DNA of 64,000 nucleotides from Rhynochetos jubatus. Lineage: Eukaryota > Chordata > Aves > Eurypygiformes > Rhynochetidae. Within the stretch, counting starts at the first letter, position 1; each line of letters starts with the position of its first letter. Shown piece after piece: positions 13,175 to 26,317 of this stretch. The translations under genes and the position numbers were made by a program. The stretch covers positions 95,949,086 to 96,013,085 of the forward strand of contig CM050650.1 of NCBI GenBank assembly GCA_027574665.1, in the 5' to 3' direction. The notes beneath the pieces are model-generated. The model did not search any database. It was given only the letters and a program-made list of their open reading frames with translations, and was not told the DNA's origin.

Positions 13175-14524
13175 GATAATTTTCTGCTACAGGTCATGCT
13201 CAAGGTGCTGCCATGTGAATACATTTAAGCATCTCAAAACCCATTCCATAGCTAAACCTCTTAAAGTTTCCTAAGTCAGACAGCAGTACATTTTTTCCTA
13301 AATTGTGGTACTTTCACTGTATTCTTAGTATACTTAACATGCACCAAACAATCTTTAACATAATTATCAGAATCACTTCTCTTTAAAATATGGATTGTTG
13401 GAGCTAAATAAGAGTCTAGAGGCTGCAAGAATTTAAAAAAAAAAAAATCAAGATAATAGAAATTCTCAGCACTAATCTTTAAATAACCCTTACCAGGCTG
13501 AAGGATCTGGATGAATTCTCCATCTTTCCTGTCAAATTACTGTCAAATAAATAATGTCAGAATCAAGAGGTTAGAGGAAGCAATAATAAAGAATGTAAAG
13601 TCTATCTGTAGGACTTTCAACCAAGATAAGAGGGTCCTGGTTTCTATTGTCTGAATTGTTTACACATTTGCATTAAACACTCAACACACTAAAATAAGAA
13701 ATAATTAGAGACCTGAGTCCCATACTTACAGATGGTGCATCCTAACCATTGACTTAATTCATTTCTGTCTTGATTTTCATCTTGCTCTTGGGATCTCATT
13801 TCCTTCTGTACAGAGGAACAGATCCCACAAGGCAGCTCCAGGCTCTTTCATCATGTAGCTTTGAATACTCTGAAGTGAAACCTCTATTTCCTACTTGATG
13901 CAGAACACTAAAAACTTGCATTTGCACAAAAGAGTGAGAAGCCTCCAGGTATCTAAAACTGTAAGCAGTTCCGTATTCTTGCCTTTTTCTCAAACCAGTA
14001 CTAAGAAAAAAAGAAAAACAGCCTAGGACAGAACTGAAAGACTGAACACAAAACCATAATCCAAGGACAACCCAGTACATCTGGAACTACTAGATACTCC
14101 TTCAATATTTTATTTTTGTAAGAACAGGATTGATTTAGTTTTATTTTAACCCTTTAATAGTTAAACATTTTTTCTCAAATTATTCTAAGACAGGTACCTA
14201 AAACTCTAAAGGAAGCCTAGATGATTTTTTTTTAAGATTGCTTGCTTAAAACTTAGATAGCTGAAGTTGGATTAAAAAGATTCTACTTTATGATTCTTAC
14301 TGTGTTCAATGCCATCCAAATTACATGCAGTCTAGCACCTACTTTACAATTACTTCTGATTGAGATTGGAGTACAAAGGGCTTAGAAGTGCCCTATTTGC
14401 TCGGTGTGTGCACAAAGCAAGCCTAATGAAAATAATATTATACAGCAGAAGCTTCTTTTTAGAAAACAGCACAGAAAGAAGAAAAGCTGTGGGTGCTATT
14501 GTGTATTGTTTTTTAAAAAAGCAG

Positions 14525-14600
14525 ATTAGTGGCTAAAACACCCAGGCAGAAAGATTTAGGTTTAATTCCCTCCTTGGCCTGAAGGGGAGCTTTAGAATGC
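14525..14600 (+). repeat. Possible tRNA-derived SINE remnant
   Basis: TTAGTGGCTAAAACACCCAG is followed about 20 bp later by GGTTTAATTCCC. These resemble the A-box and B-box (GGTTCGAATCC type) of a tRNA-derived SINE head such as MIR. The spacing is plausible but the match is short and diverged, with no recognisable core or tail. Confidence 0.3.
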
Positions 14601-14889
14601 CAGAACAAAAACTGCCTTAATCCTGGAGGAAGAATAGTATCCTGTGCTAATTTCTAGGATAGAAGAACAGGATCAGAAAGTGGAAGAAAGTGATAGTGAA
14701 GTGTGATAGAAACAGTTGAAAAATATTGTAATAATACATATTACTTCAATGTCTTCAATTTCTATGAAGGAGAATGAATAAAATTTCCCCCAACCATACA
14801 CCAGGTAAATGACATATCAATGACATAATGTTAGCCAAAGTACATAAATATGAGAAGATTAATCTAACTTCATAGGGTTTTTTTCCTTC

Positions 14890-14910
14890 TTTTTTTTTTT
14901 TTTTTTTTTT
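14890..14910. repeat. T21 homopolymer
   Basis: Twenty-one consecutive T. It could be the remnant of a minus-strand poly(A) tail, but no retroposed body is recognisable next to it. Confidence 0.95.
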
Positions 14911-17900
14911 GAAGTCTTCTAGTCTTCTATTGCTCTCCAAAGGTGCTATTGTCTACTAATGCTGATAAATAAAATAGATCAATGGCTATTTTTTGAGCCC
15001 TTAACAAAATAGCAACTACTTTTGTTTATAGATGTCACTTGCTAATTGGAGGCGCAGCCAAGGCGTTGTCTTTACAATTAAACTGTATAGACAGATTTTT
15101 CTAGTGTTCAGGTCTGCATTCTGGTCCTTTTACTACTACAGATGTATCCATCGTAGTCAGTAGTAGTAATATGCTTTGTAACACCCATGTTAGGTGATCA
15201 TTACATAGCCAACATTGCTAGTTGAGGAAACTATATATATCCTATCAAACAGCAGTATTTTCCTTCTTGATCTGGTGACAACTCCATAGTTTTAGAGATT
15301 TTTCTGAAACATTGCATTCTTATAATTAGCTCTTTGTCTAATCTTAATGTTGTGTTTTGCTTTTACAGTTTTTTCTAGTATATAAAAATCAATGTGACAA
15401 AACACTAAACAAAATCTAAGAAATGTATCTTAGTCCCCACACCAAAAACTTTCAGTCTGAGGCATGCTCAAGTAAAAGCTTATGGTTGGAGGGCTAAACA
15501 TAGAGATGATGAAGTTGTTGTGCACCAAGATTGCATAAGAAATAATAAAATTATTCCATTTTCACTAGCCCATTTAAATAAGTTAAAACACAGTATGGTT
15601 GTTTGCATTTCATACCTGGCTTTTGACTATTGTGTAACAGTTAGCAATGAACTGTGGAGTCCAAGTAGGTAATCACACTACTTGCCTAGATAATGTCTTT
15701 CCATAAGAGCTTCACTACATTTTTAGTAGTCTTACTGAAACCATGGTGGAAAATTATAGGAAAAAATGTTAAGCATTCCACGGTAGCACACTTAGGATAA
15801 TGAAATATTGTCAATTTTAGAAAATCTAAGCATTAATTATGGAAAAATGCATTGACCTAAATTTTAAACTTTATCAAAATAAAATCTCATCTTGTTAAAT
15901 TGCTACATTTTTTTGTTTCAATAGTATCACTGACATATATAATAAAATAAAACACTTGACTAATTATTTTAATAAATATTTAATTATTTTAATAAAGATA
16001 TTAAAAGATCAGGTGATTGTTATAGCAGGGTATTGGGCAAAACTTACAGACTCTTAAACATAATCTCGATGGATTTACAGAAGACTATTTCTAAGTGTAT
16101 TTATTAAGATAAAAACAGAACTGAGGTATGCACAGGATAGTCTTGTAGGAGCTTCACTGAACAGGTGAGGCCTGATTCTCTTTACTTATTAACAAATATG
16201 GAACAATTCCTGTTTTACTTTCCACTTTTGTCAATAAGAGGAAATAAAGACTATATTTGTGTCCATTTAGTTCAAACCACTCCAGCTAACTCTCAATTGT
16301 ATGAAAAACTATATCATCGATATCTTTTTATTTTCATTAAATTAATGACCCCGACAGTGTTTTCACTGGGGAATGGGGTGAAAAGTCATGGAATAGGAGA
16401 GGTTCCAGAGTGGACTTCTTCCTTTGGAATCAGTATCTGCTGCCTGCGGGACAGCCTGTGTTGTGAGAATTACATATAGAACCTCCTCATCTCCATTGAG
16501 TCAGCTGCCTCTTCCCAGTCCCTGACCGCACTCTACATTCTTTGCTGTACATTCAGGGCACCTCTGCAAGGCAGCAGTACATTTCTGTCACTTATGACAT
16601 TCTGCTCTACACCTTGGAGAAAAAGAAAAGAAATATGTGGGTTAAAATTCCCTGTCTCCTGGGTCATACAGACAAAGAGAGGTTCAGCGTTACTGATAAA
16701 ATGTTTTTATTCACTTTATTAGAAGTAAGAGGAAAAATTAGGAGTCATCTGTCCTCATCCATTACTTATATGTTGCCAGAGGCAAGAAACATGCTGTTAC
16801 TAATTTTAGTTTATTTTTGCTTTTGTTATCTTTCAAATGTGACTGCCTACTGTGATATGACTCAAGTTTCTTGAAACCAGATCCTCACTAGAATACTGTT
16901 GCATAACATGTGTTGTACAGCTCAAAGCATATTAAACATTTGAAATCGCAATACTTCCTTCAATTAAAATTAATTAACATGGTAGATTCCATGAAACTAG
17001 GAAAGTCCAAGGAAGAGGAATTTGTTTACAATGAGGGAAATTAAAGGTGAAATAGTGATTTGAGTCCAGTTAATGAAAACTCTGTTGTTGGCATATGTGG
17101 GGTCAGCATTTTCCTCTCTCTCTGTGAGTCACTATATGGAACAGTAGTTCAGTCCTATGTTCCATGAAAAGGAATAGTTACTCTGTCTCTAAATGAAATA
17201 TATTTGAGGAAAGAAAAAATAAGAGAATATTCTTCAGGGGGGTTGGGAGGTTTTATATGGTCTCCTTTCTTTTTATGGGGTCTCATTTCTTAAACCTCTG
17301 CATCACTTTTTATGTTTACTCTCATTTTGTGTCAGGAATTTTAATCTGTATATTATACCATTTATACATAACATTTCTTGTATTGGTTTGAAATAATTTT
17401 GCAAAGCATAGCTAGGACTCTTAATCTCATAATATAGACAGAACTTAAAGTACACATTTGTTGCATTTTTGTGATTCTGCCTATTTTAAACTTCATTTTC
17501 TACCTTGATAGAATATTCTTACCAAAATACAAAGCAAAATGAACAATCAATAACCTGTGATACAGAACAGTGTTCTGGAATAGAAAAATGAAAAATATGA
17601 TGTTATTTCCTCTGTTGATTTACCTATCTGGTAAGGGAAAAAATGTGTACTATCCACAATTTTTTTGGTGAATGTGACAAGTTCCATTCCAAGCCTTATG
17701 CAGCCAGAGAAAAGGAGATTCTAAAATCCAATCACCCCCCTTACATTGTTTCTTCTGTTCTGTATCATATGTTCTGTATCCTGCATGCTTTCCATCCTCC
17801 ATACATTTTCTCATTCACTGATGTCATTACTATATTCATATGAACTAAAGCTCTTAAAGAATGGACACACACAAATACTGAGAGTTGGAAACTAGTCTAA

Positions 17901-18130
17901 AAAAATCCTTTGTCTACCCCACTTGCCTTAGTAATCACAGGAAAATCTATTTTCTTAATTAGGGCAGTGCTTTTCCCAGTCTTCCTTTATTGTCCCTGGA
18001 GAGACATTTAATCCTCCAGAAAGCCATTTGGGGCATCTACATTGCATTTCTCTTAAGCTCTCCAGAGATGCCTGTCTTCAAGAGTATCTACAGGGAAGGT
18101 ATTTTCTTAATTTAGTCACCCAAATTAATG

Positions 18131-18590
18131 TATCTCAGAACCACAGAATCATTTAGGAAGAAAGATTCTTTTTCCTCTGGTTCTCTCCCCCATCCCACTG
18201 GGGCAGGGGAATAGGTGAGAGTGTGGCTGTGTGACTCTTTGTTGTTTACAAGGGATAAATCATGACACTCCCCTAAACCTTATCTTAACACTGAACAAAC
18301 TAAAGTTTCTCAGCCTCTTAAACATTTTTTGGTCCATCTTCCTAATCAACTTATTTGTTCTCTGATATACTCACTCCAGTACGTCAATGTCTTTCCTGCA
18401 CCAGAGAATAAAAACTGGAAACAGTACTCCATATGCAACCTCACAGCCACTGGATAGTGGGGAATAATCACTTCCCTTCATCTACTGGCAATGCCTTTGC
18501 TGACAGAGACCAGAATGAATTTGACCACGTTTGCTGTAAGGCCATAAGGCCATAATATTTGCTATGCACTGTGACCTGCAGGCTACTTTC
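18131..18590 (-). mobile_element. Old CR1 LINE, minus strand, interrupted by an LTR piece
   Basis: At 18131-18157 the reverse-complement CR1 3' end is visible (CACAGAATCATTTAGG). After the LTR fragment at 18158-18267, CR1-like sequence resumes. From about 18300 it shows TCTCAGCCTCTT, then a block around GTCCATCTTCCTAATC, ACTCCAGTACGTCAATGTC, CAGTACTCCATATGCAACC and CACAGCCACTGGATAGTGG, matching the order in the minus-strand copies at 0.2 and 56 kb. About 300 bp of CR1 between the two parts are missing, so the interruption involved a deletion or gene conversion as well as insertion. High divergence makes it one of the oldest copies here. Confidence 0.72.
18158..18267 (+). mobile_element. LTR 3'-end fragment inside CR1
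   Basis: About 110 bp matching the last part of the LTRs at 12.7 and 58.3 kb. It has CTCTGGTTCTCTCCCCCATC, CCCACTGGGG, a GTGAGAGTGTGGCTGTG block, and the terminus GGATAAATCATGACA (worn TTAAACCACGACA). The 5' part of the LTR is absent. It sits between two parts of one CR1 copy. Confidence 0.75.
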
Positions 18591-21500
18591 TGGCATTATT
18601 ACATAGTCTCTGGTGTCATTAGATGATATGAATACAGTCTTAAATAAACACTAGGAATCTTGAAGATGGCGTATGAAAATGTGGTGTGGAAACTAGTGTT
18701 GCCACTATCTGTACTATCTTTAGTTTTCTCTTACATGTGTCATGCAGAAGGTGCGAATAGATAATCTCAGTTACACCTTCTGGCATTAAAAATTAATAAA
18801 ATATAATGGTATTATCATCTCCATCTTAATTATTTAATCTCCAAGCTTCTGTGAATTACAGTCTTTCAACCTCTATTATTTCATTACAGTATGTATCAAT
18901 ACCTTGCTTTGGCATAGTATTTTATCTCCCGTCATTTAAGAAAAGTGCTTGACTATAGGTCATTTTTGTGGCAAACAGAAGGTTTGTCAGCTGAAATGCT
19001 CAGTTGGGAAAGAAAATATTCAAGTAGAATACATTTCTCACTAGTTTATTCAATTATAGTCTATGTGGCATATCGGCTATTGTGTACCTGTTCAATGCTC
19101 TTGAATATGACATATTTCACATTTGCTTCACAGATTTCCATGTTTCTACAAATGAAGTCAATTCTTCTTTAAGTTAAATGAGAAAGAATCTATACTTCAG
19201 AAGCAATAAATACTCAGAACTGTTCTTCTGACTGAACTTACAAAGTTCATATTGAAAATTTAAAGCATATTCTCATTTCAAACAATTTGTCTCCTGTGAG
19301 TTTCACATTTGTAAGTGTGTATATACACAAATATGTGCAATAGATTATAGAGAATTCTGATATAGTGACAAACTCATATAAATAATATTATCACAGTTTT
19401 TTCCATCAAGTAGAAGGAATCACAGGAGTAAATACTAACATGACTTTTTTAATCCATCTCTCAATATTTTTTTCATCCAAAACGTTTTTTCTTTTGTGTA
19501 AGACAAATTGAGTGAGCATACAAAAAGGTAGTGATGTGCTGCCAAAATTTTTGCTAGCATTTCCCTGAAAACCCCCTTCTTGTCATGTAATTATACATCT
19601 ACCTCAATGGTGTATTCATTTTCAGAAAAGATGAGTAAGAAATTAGAAAATTTTTTCTAACTGAAATAAGAAAATTCTTTCCAACATCTCTAGACAAAGA
19701 AAAGCATTTTACAATAGGACTTACTTTGAATTTTTTTTTACCATGGAAAAAATAGCTAATGACAATAACTTTCTACCAGTTTGTATTTTTGTATTTTGAA
19801 CAGCAACCTGGAGTTCTCTATGCCTTTGAAAGGCACACCTTATATAATTTATATTATAGGATAAAAAAAAGGATTTGTGATAAAAATTAACTTTATTTTA
19901 AAACTTTTGTTCTTGTGAGTCCCAGAGACTTTCCTTACTTTGAAGAAAACATAAAGAAGTGGGAAATGTACAAAAGGCAGTATAATATTTCTACATTTAT
20001 TTTCCCACTATCTTTATTTCCAAGACCCTCCTTTGAATGCTGTCCTGACAGCTATTTCAAACCTATTTCTTCTGCAAAAATAGGACTTTTCTTTCACAGA
20101 AGCTGCAACCCAATCTTCATGTTACTTATAGACATCAAACCATTCTATAGTCATTATACCATACATTCAAAATACTTCTAAGCACAGCTTACCTCAGTGT
20201 AGATGAGGGCAATATTTTTGTGCCTTGAAGGTAATAATCTTTGACATTTTCTCTACAGGTAAGCATTCCCAGTAAAATACCATGCAGGCCTAGTATGTGG
20301 GAAACTAATACAAACATTTGGCACATAACTGACTCAATAACCTTGCCATTATATCCAATCAGGAAGGTAAAGCTGCCAGATAAATTCAGATCTAACTGAT
20401 CCATCAAGGTCTGAAGCTTTGGGACATTTTCACATAGAACTGCTAAACTTTCCTTGTTGTCTTTGCTTTCACTGCTTTCTTCCTCTGCATAACTTTTCAC
20501 AGATTCTCAATAGAAGGCCTAAGAGGGTCAGGAGGAAAGAACAAACTTTTCAGCGGAGCAGTATCCTGCCCTGCCACAGGCTTATTTCCCAGAGCAGCAG
20601 GTTTTCCGTTTACTATGCCAACATGGCAAGAAGAAGCAATTAAACCTTTTATGTTTGATAGGCCAGCGGACTGGCTGGTCCTTCCTCAATTTCTATGGGA
20701 AACAACACAAGCTTGGAAAGAAAACAAGTCTCCCATAATAAAAATTTCATTCATTATTGTTCTCCTTCAATCAACGAAATACTAATCAAATGAAAAAAAT
20801 TCCTTCAACATGAAGTATACAGAAATTGCATTAACTTCAAAATATTTAGTTGCCGGCTTAAGTCATCTGCAAACAGTTGATTGTCTATTAACTCTTCATG
20901 AGTCCTTAATGGGAAACATGTCTAATTCATGACAAAAAAAAAAAATCCTTAGCCTAAGAAATCATCATGAAATCAATATAAATCAACTTACATTACAATT
21001 TTTAAATTGTATTTTATTATAGAAATTAATTGTACTCTATACCGGAACCTAGGTATTTGAATCTGATAATTTCAGAATCTTTTCACAGATTTAATTCTCT
21101 CTGAAAAGAGAATTATATTGCTATCACATGCAGTATTTTGAAGAAATCATTGTTTTATTAAATATAAATACAGATGTTAGTTACCCATACAACATATTGT
21201 AACAATTTTAAAATCATAACAGATAGAGCTGAATCTTCATAGGATTATGCAATCATCCTCATTGTCTTATCTGTATACAATGAAAATACTCTGTTTACAT
21301 TTCTTCATACAGTAACATTGTTGCTTTATTAAAATTTCAATTTAATTGGAAAGTTTTTGAGTTCATTGTTTCATTTGTGAGGAAAGAAGTGAAATGGTCC
21401 AAAACATTAATTTTAATAATTTACTATTTGTAAAACCATAGTACACCTTTAATTAAATAATTCATATATAGTATATATGCTTTGCATTGTTTTACAGTGG

Positions 21501-24500
21501 AGCAAGTTATCCTTTTTATGGTAGACAGTATGAGAGCATTCATTGGAAACAGCAAACACAGTGTGTAAAGTTTATTTTGCCTAGAATCAATTACGGTATA
21601 GTCAGTGATATGAGAACTGCAGGTTGAAAGGGTAGATTCAGTGATGACAGTCAAACACACACATAGCTGGAGTTTACAGTGAGAAAACCACTAAACACAC
21701 ATGTATTTTATTGTCATTAAACTTCTTCCCATGATGCCCTTCTGGATGAAACAATCAATGACAGGAAAACTTTGTAAAAATACTATTGGGGAAAAATATT
21801 TATAAATAAAATGAAAATTAAAAAGGAAAAAAACCAAAACAAAACAAGAAACTGGATTGTCATTAATTCTGTAGAGAGAAATAAACATGTGTGGGTACAT
21901 GTATGGACATATACATATAAAATATATTTAAAGAACTGAAGAAACTGGTGGGGTTTACTTTACAGTTAGATATGGCATAGATGTATGGCACAGATAACCT
22001 GTATAACTGAAAATACTACTTGCACGTATAGCCATTTCTATAACATTTTGGCTTAAAGAAAACAGTGTATTAGCTGTTTCAGGACAAGAACACGGAATTT
22101 AAATTTGAAAGAACTCCTGGCAATTACATTCATTTCAGCTATTTGAACTAAAAGGAAAATAATCCCATGACAGGCAGATCAAATTTTATTATTTTACTTT
22201 AATTAAAGAAAAGGAATAATTATGGAAAACAACAGAATTATTGTGCTGAATGTGTTTTTCAACCATTTAACATGAAATGGAGCGACAAGCAAAGCCTAAA
22301 CCAGCTGTGTTATAAATTTCAAGACATGAAAATTAGATTAATTGATTGAAAGTGAGTGGGGGCACAGAATATTAGATGTATGAATATGCAGCCAGAATAG
22401 TAAGTTTTGATAGTAAGTCTGCACTTCCCTGTAAACCAGCAAACTAATAGAAGTACCTTGCTAATTTTTCAAGAATTCCTAGTTCAGTTAACATGATCAT
22501 GCAGCCTTTTTTCTTGCCTATAGAATATTCCATGTAATATACTAAATATTCAACTAGGCTCAGCAGCTGCAAACTAGTCAAGGTTTTAAAGGAATCCATC
22601 TCCCAATAGAATTTCATAAAAGATAGCCGTATTTTTAGGGAAACTCATCATGCTGGAAGTAATAAACTCCATTTTTCTGTATAAAACGTGTTCTAAGCCA
22701 CTTAAAACGTTTAATAGCAAAGGATTACCTTTCAACAGTGTCCCATGAAACACTTAAAAGTTTCCTATTGAATAGTGTTATCTGGGAAAGTGAACACTGA
22801 TAATGTTCGAAGTAGGAGATTAGCCCTTTTCTGTTTATCTAATAGAAGTTATCATCACTTCTTCTTTTGCCACATTTCTTTATAAATCAATAAAACTGTA
22901 AACCCACTCTGCATTTTTAACAGATACATTTTGTTTTCTGTGTAACTTTTTCATGTTCTGCATTAGGATATTCCTGCAGGAAATGAATGCATGTATTGCC
23001 TGTGAAGGAGGAATTAGAGAAAGACCTCATGACCTGTATTATTTCTTTGACAGAATTGTATTGAAAATGGTTTCCTGTTGAGATGTGGTTTTCATTTTCT
23101 TATTTCCATCTGAATTTAGAAATGTTGCCACAATTATTCACTATTCTATGTATAGAAAGAGCATTTGTTTTATTTCTATCTCTTATTTTTTCCCTGCTGA
23201 TGTGTCATAATTTAGCCCCAGCCATCAACTAGGCATCATGCTTGCCTCCCACCCCATTGGTAAGATGGAGGAAAAAGCAGAGCATGAAACTACTGCTTTA
23301 AGGACCTTGTTCCTTCTCAGATAAGGTCCATGTTTTGTCAAGTAAAACTGTCTGTAAAGCCCTGATAAGACCTAGCATAAACATGCATAACTGAGTTGAC
23401 TTCTCAAATTGCCATTGCAATGATGGAAGAGAGAAACAAAATGGCAGAGTGAAAAGAGAGGTCAGCACACAGTCAGCCTTGTCTTTCTTGTACTATTCTG
23501 TTCACAAAGCGCAAAACTTTCCTTTGCTTCCATTGCCACTCAATCAAGTAATAAGTAGATTTTCATGGAGTTGGAACTTCCTGCATTAGTTCATGTTTTG
23601 ACTAGCTTTTCTGCAGTGGTGCAATCAGGGATCTTCTACCTTGATGCTAAGTGACATACGATGATAAAGTAAAAGCAGATTATTCATACAACTACAGAAA
23701 TACTGAATTTGCTCACCTGGTATTTTTCATATACTTTCACATATCATCTAGTATTTCCAAAAGTACCTGTCTTATGCTTCTAAACTGACAGAACATATGC
23801 CATCATTGATATTATAACACAAAACCATGTTATAATTATCAAGTTTCAGTCATGGGTTGCTTTCATCAGTGTAGTAGTTCAAAACCAATAAAAGAATATC
23901 ACCAGTTCTAATGAGATTTCACTCTACCTTTTTTTCTGAAGAGGTATCATAACTGTAAGGTTCAGATGTAAATCATGAAGTCTCATTACTGTGGTATCTC
24001 AAGTTTAGATTCACAACAGGCCTAAGAAATAATAGTACTACTCCAGTTGTATTCTAAAGCACAAGTGATTAAAGGATGTGTCCAACATGTGAAGATCAAG
24101 TACTAAAGCCTTACTCAGTCTTTTGGATTTAAAGTCTTTATTTTTAATCTCTTAGGAGAGTAATGGACTTAAATTATATGCTGTTCTGAGGCTGTGAATG
24201 ATATTTCCAATTTTCTGTCTAAAACCTTTTCCCTGGGGAAAATAATAAAAATATCTAAGGTCAGTTAGATGAAAGAAGAGGTTATAAAGCAAGTAAGGCA
24301 TTCATCGAGGAAACAGAAGACCTTGGTTCCATTAAATGCTTATGGGATTATTTTATTTTATTTTAACAGTTAGTGTTCAAAACACGTAAACGGTTTTGTG
24401 AACAAGGCTCAGAACTTAGTTTTGCCTTATTCCAAGAAATAGTTCCATCAACCGACTATTTTCTTTGAGATAAACACAGTGAATGATCATTCATGTAGAC

Positions 24501-25170
24501 AGTCTGCATTTGAGAGCAGATCAAACTGGCAGTCATAATGTTTATGGATCTTTTAATTTACCAGGGGTGAGAGTGCTATTAGGGACAATTCTATTAAATA
24601 ACAAAGTGGACAGTATTGTAAAAAAAGTAGATTATCAAAAGCAGGAAAGTTGTATCACTTGAGTAAAAGGAGTCCTTTAATACTCTTTTTGCTAGTCATG
24701 GGTTAAGCAGGTAATGAGAGAATGGTCTCTCAGAGGCCAGAAAATTGATGAATTTTCATGAATTTTCTAGCGAATCAGCTGATCTAGGGGAAAGAGAAAG
24801 AGACCTAGTCCCTCATTGGCATAAGTTACAATTTGGTTTGTTCTGGATTCAGTATAAACTAAACTGAAGGGACAACTGGGGTTCTTGATAGATATATGAG
24901 AAAATATCACAATCTTTTTTTTACTTTGGAGTAGAATTCATAGTCACAAATCACCAAACATAGAAGCCTAAGAAAAATTGTTTCTTCCTATGGATGCTAT
25001 TTTATCTAAGACACTCCAAAGTTCTTCTGAATAATTTAATTATGGAAATATATATAACTTCTGCTGATATAGACATATTTTGCCTCCAGGAAGGGGTATA
25101 TGCTGAAACAGCTGTAAAAGCAAAAGCTTTCCAGCATGCAGAAAGCCTGTATGTCAGTATAATATTTATG
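18591..25170. other. Repeat-poor gene-free interval
   Basis: About 6.6 kb with no recognisable transposon and no supported gene, which makes it the cleanest unique-looking block of the window. It contains one unexplained minus-strand frame at 20189-20500, listed separately. Apart from short A/T runs no structure stands out. Such blocks can hold conserved non-coding elements, but that cannot be judged from one sequence. Confidence 0.55.
20189..20500 (-). other. Unexplained 103-codon open frame
   Basis: The frame opens at a GTG, with an upstream in-frame stop three codons before it, so it has no convincing ATG start. The N-terminal part is rich in Glu/Ser/Lys (EEESSESKDNKES), followed by LQTLMDQLDLN and a hydrophobic C-terminal half (MFVLVSHILGLHGILLGML). 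No family was recognised. No polyadenylation or transposon context is evident. It could be a chance frame, a piece of a processed pseudogene, or an unplaced exon; chance is the default reading. Confidence 0.15.
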
Positions 25171-25403
25171 TAGATTAGATATTCAGAAAAATTTCTTCAC
25201 TGAAAGGGTTGTCAGGCACTGGAACAGACTGCCCAGGATGGTGATTGAGTCACCATCCCTGGAGGTATTTAAAAGACATGTAGATGTTGTGCTTAGGGAC
25301 ATGGTTTAGTGGGACTTGACACTGTTAATTTTACAGTTGGACATCATGATCATATAGGCCTTTTCCAACCTAAAAATTTATATGATTGTACAATTCTATA
25401 ATT
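25171..25403 (+). mobile_element. CR1 LINE 3' end, plus strand
   Basis: About 230 bp beginning in the ORF2 C-terminus/3' UTR junction (AGAAAAATTTCTTCACTGAA, then AGGCACTGGAACAGACTGCCCA). It runs through CACCATCCCTGGAGG and CTTTTCCAACCTAAA to a tail ATGATTGTACAATTCTATA. The TTAGGGACATGGTTTAGTGG block marks a CR1 subfamily different from the copies at 12 and 46 kb. Confidence 0.9.
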
Positions 25404-26309
25404 TAAATTATTAAACCTATTACCATTTAAGATACTAATTATAATACTTCATCTTGACCTGTGAGTGATAAATCTTCATTTATGCATTTAAATCAGGGAC
25501 AAGGTTTAATAGCTACTTAAAGTTTCACCAACATGGCAGAGATGAGTGTTCTCAGTTCTGAAAATGAAGTTATTTATTAAATCAATAGCAGAACATGCTT
25601 TCCAACTTCCAAATTATCTTCTCAAATTCTGACTCAAATTCAGCAGACCGATTTATCAAACTTACACATGCACAATATATGACACAAAGTTTTAGAAGTA
25701 GTGTCAATCTTGTGGTGTGTCTTTTAGTACTTCTCTGTGCCACAGCAAAGAGAACTTCAGTGTAGATGGATATGTCTATTCTTTTTTAGTTTTACAGTAA
25801 AACAATACAACTTTTCTGCTGTAAAATTGTCTAGGTCAATATTCATCGAAAGCAAATTCTCAAAGACTTATATAGATTATTTATGTTATAATAAATTCAG
25901 GGCAACATTATATGTATTTACCTATAAATGCAGTTATAAATAATGAAATCATAATGTAATATAGTACAATACTGGTATGTAATGTAGCATGCAACGTGTA
26001 ATATTATGTATAATATAAAACAACTGTAATTATTTTATAACATGAACATAGCAGCATCGTTCAATTGTCGTACCATCAGGACAAACAGGCATAGGCAAAG
26101 AATTAAGACATAATAACCATAGGGATGTCTCTACCAGAATCCCAAGAAGGGAGGACACAGCTGTGGGATGGTAGCTAGTGTTCAAGATCAGCTTTCCTTT
26201 CTCAACTTTATCCCTTCCTACAGGTCAATAGGAACGGTGAGCTTAAATATGCAGGAGTCTGTCCTCCCCTCAGTCATTTTGCAAACTCCTCCTATCTCTC
26301 TCCTACCTG

Positions 26310-26317
26310 TATAAATA
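26310..26317 (+). promoter_or_regulatory. Isolated TATA-box-like motif
   Basis: TATAAATA followed by GCAGG and, about 30 bp downstream, a pyrimidine-rich CTCCTCTTT stretch. The upstream 200 bp are slightly richer in GC than the neighbourhood. A TATAAATA motif is common by chance in AT-rich DNA, and there is no gene downstream, so function is unproven. It may also be the core of an unrecognised old LTR. Confidence 0.15.

Larger units (their letters stand above)
13175..18130. other. Gene-free AT-rich interval
   Basis: About 5 kb without a supported gene. It contains a T21 tract at 14890-14910, a possible tRNA-SINE trace near 14525-14600, and a 20-bp imperfect AT-rich direct repeat at 15961-15996. 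Open frames of 94-110 codons at 13796-14080 (minus) and at 16165-16479 and 16542-16874 (plus) have no recognisable domain and are treated as chance. Confidence 0.62.

Noticed and set aside
16165-16874. Two consecutive frames of 104 and 110 codons
   Set aside because: No family signature, no compositional difference from the AT-rich background, and unrelated phases.
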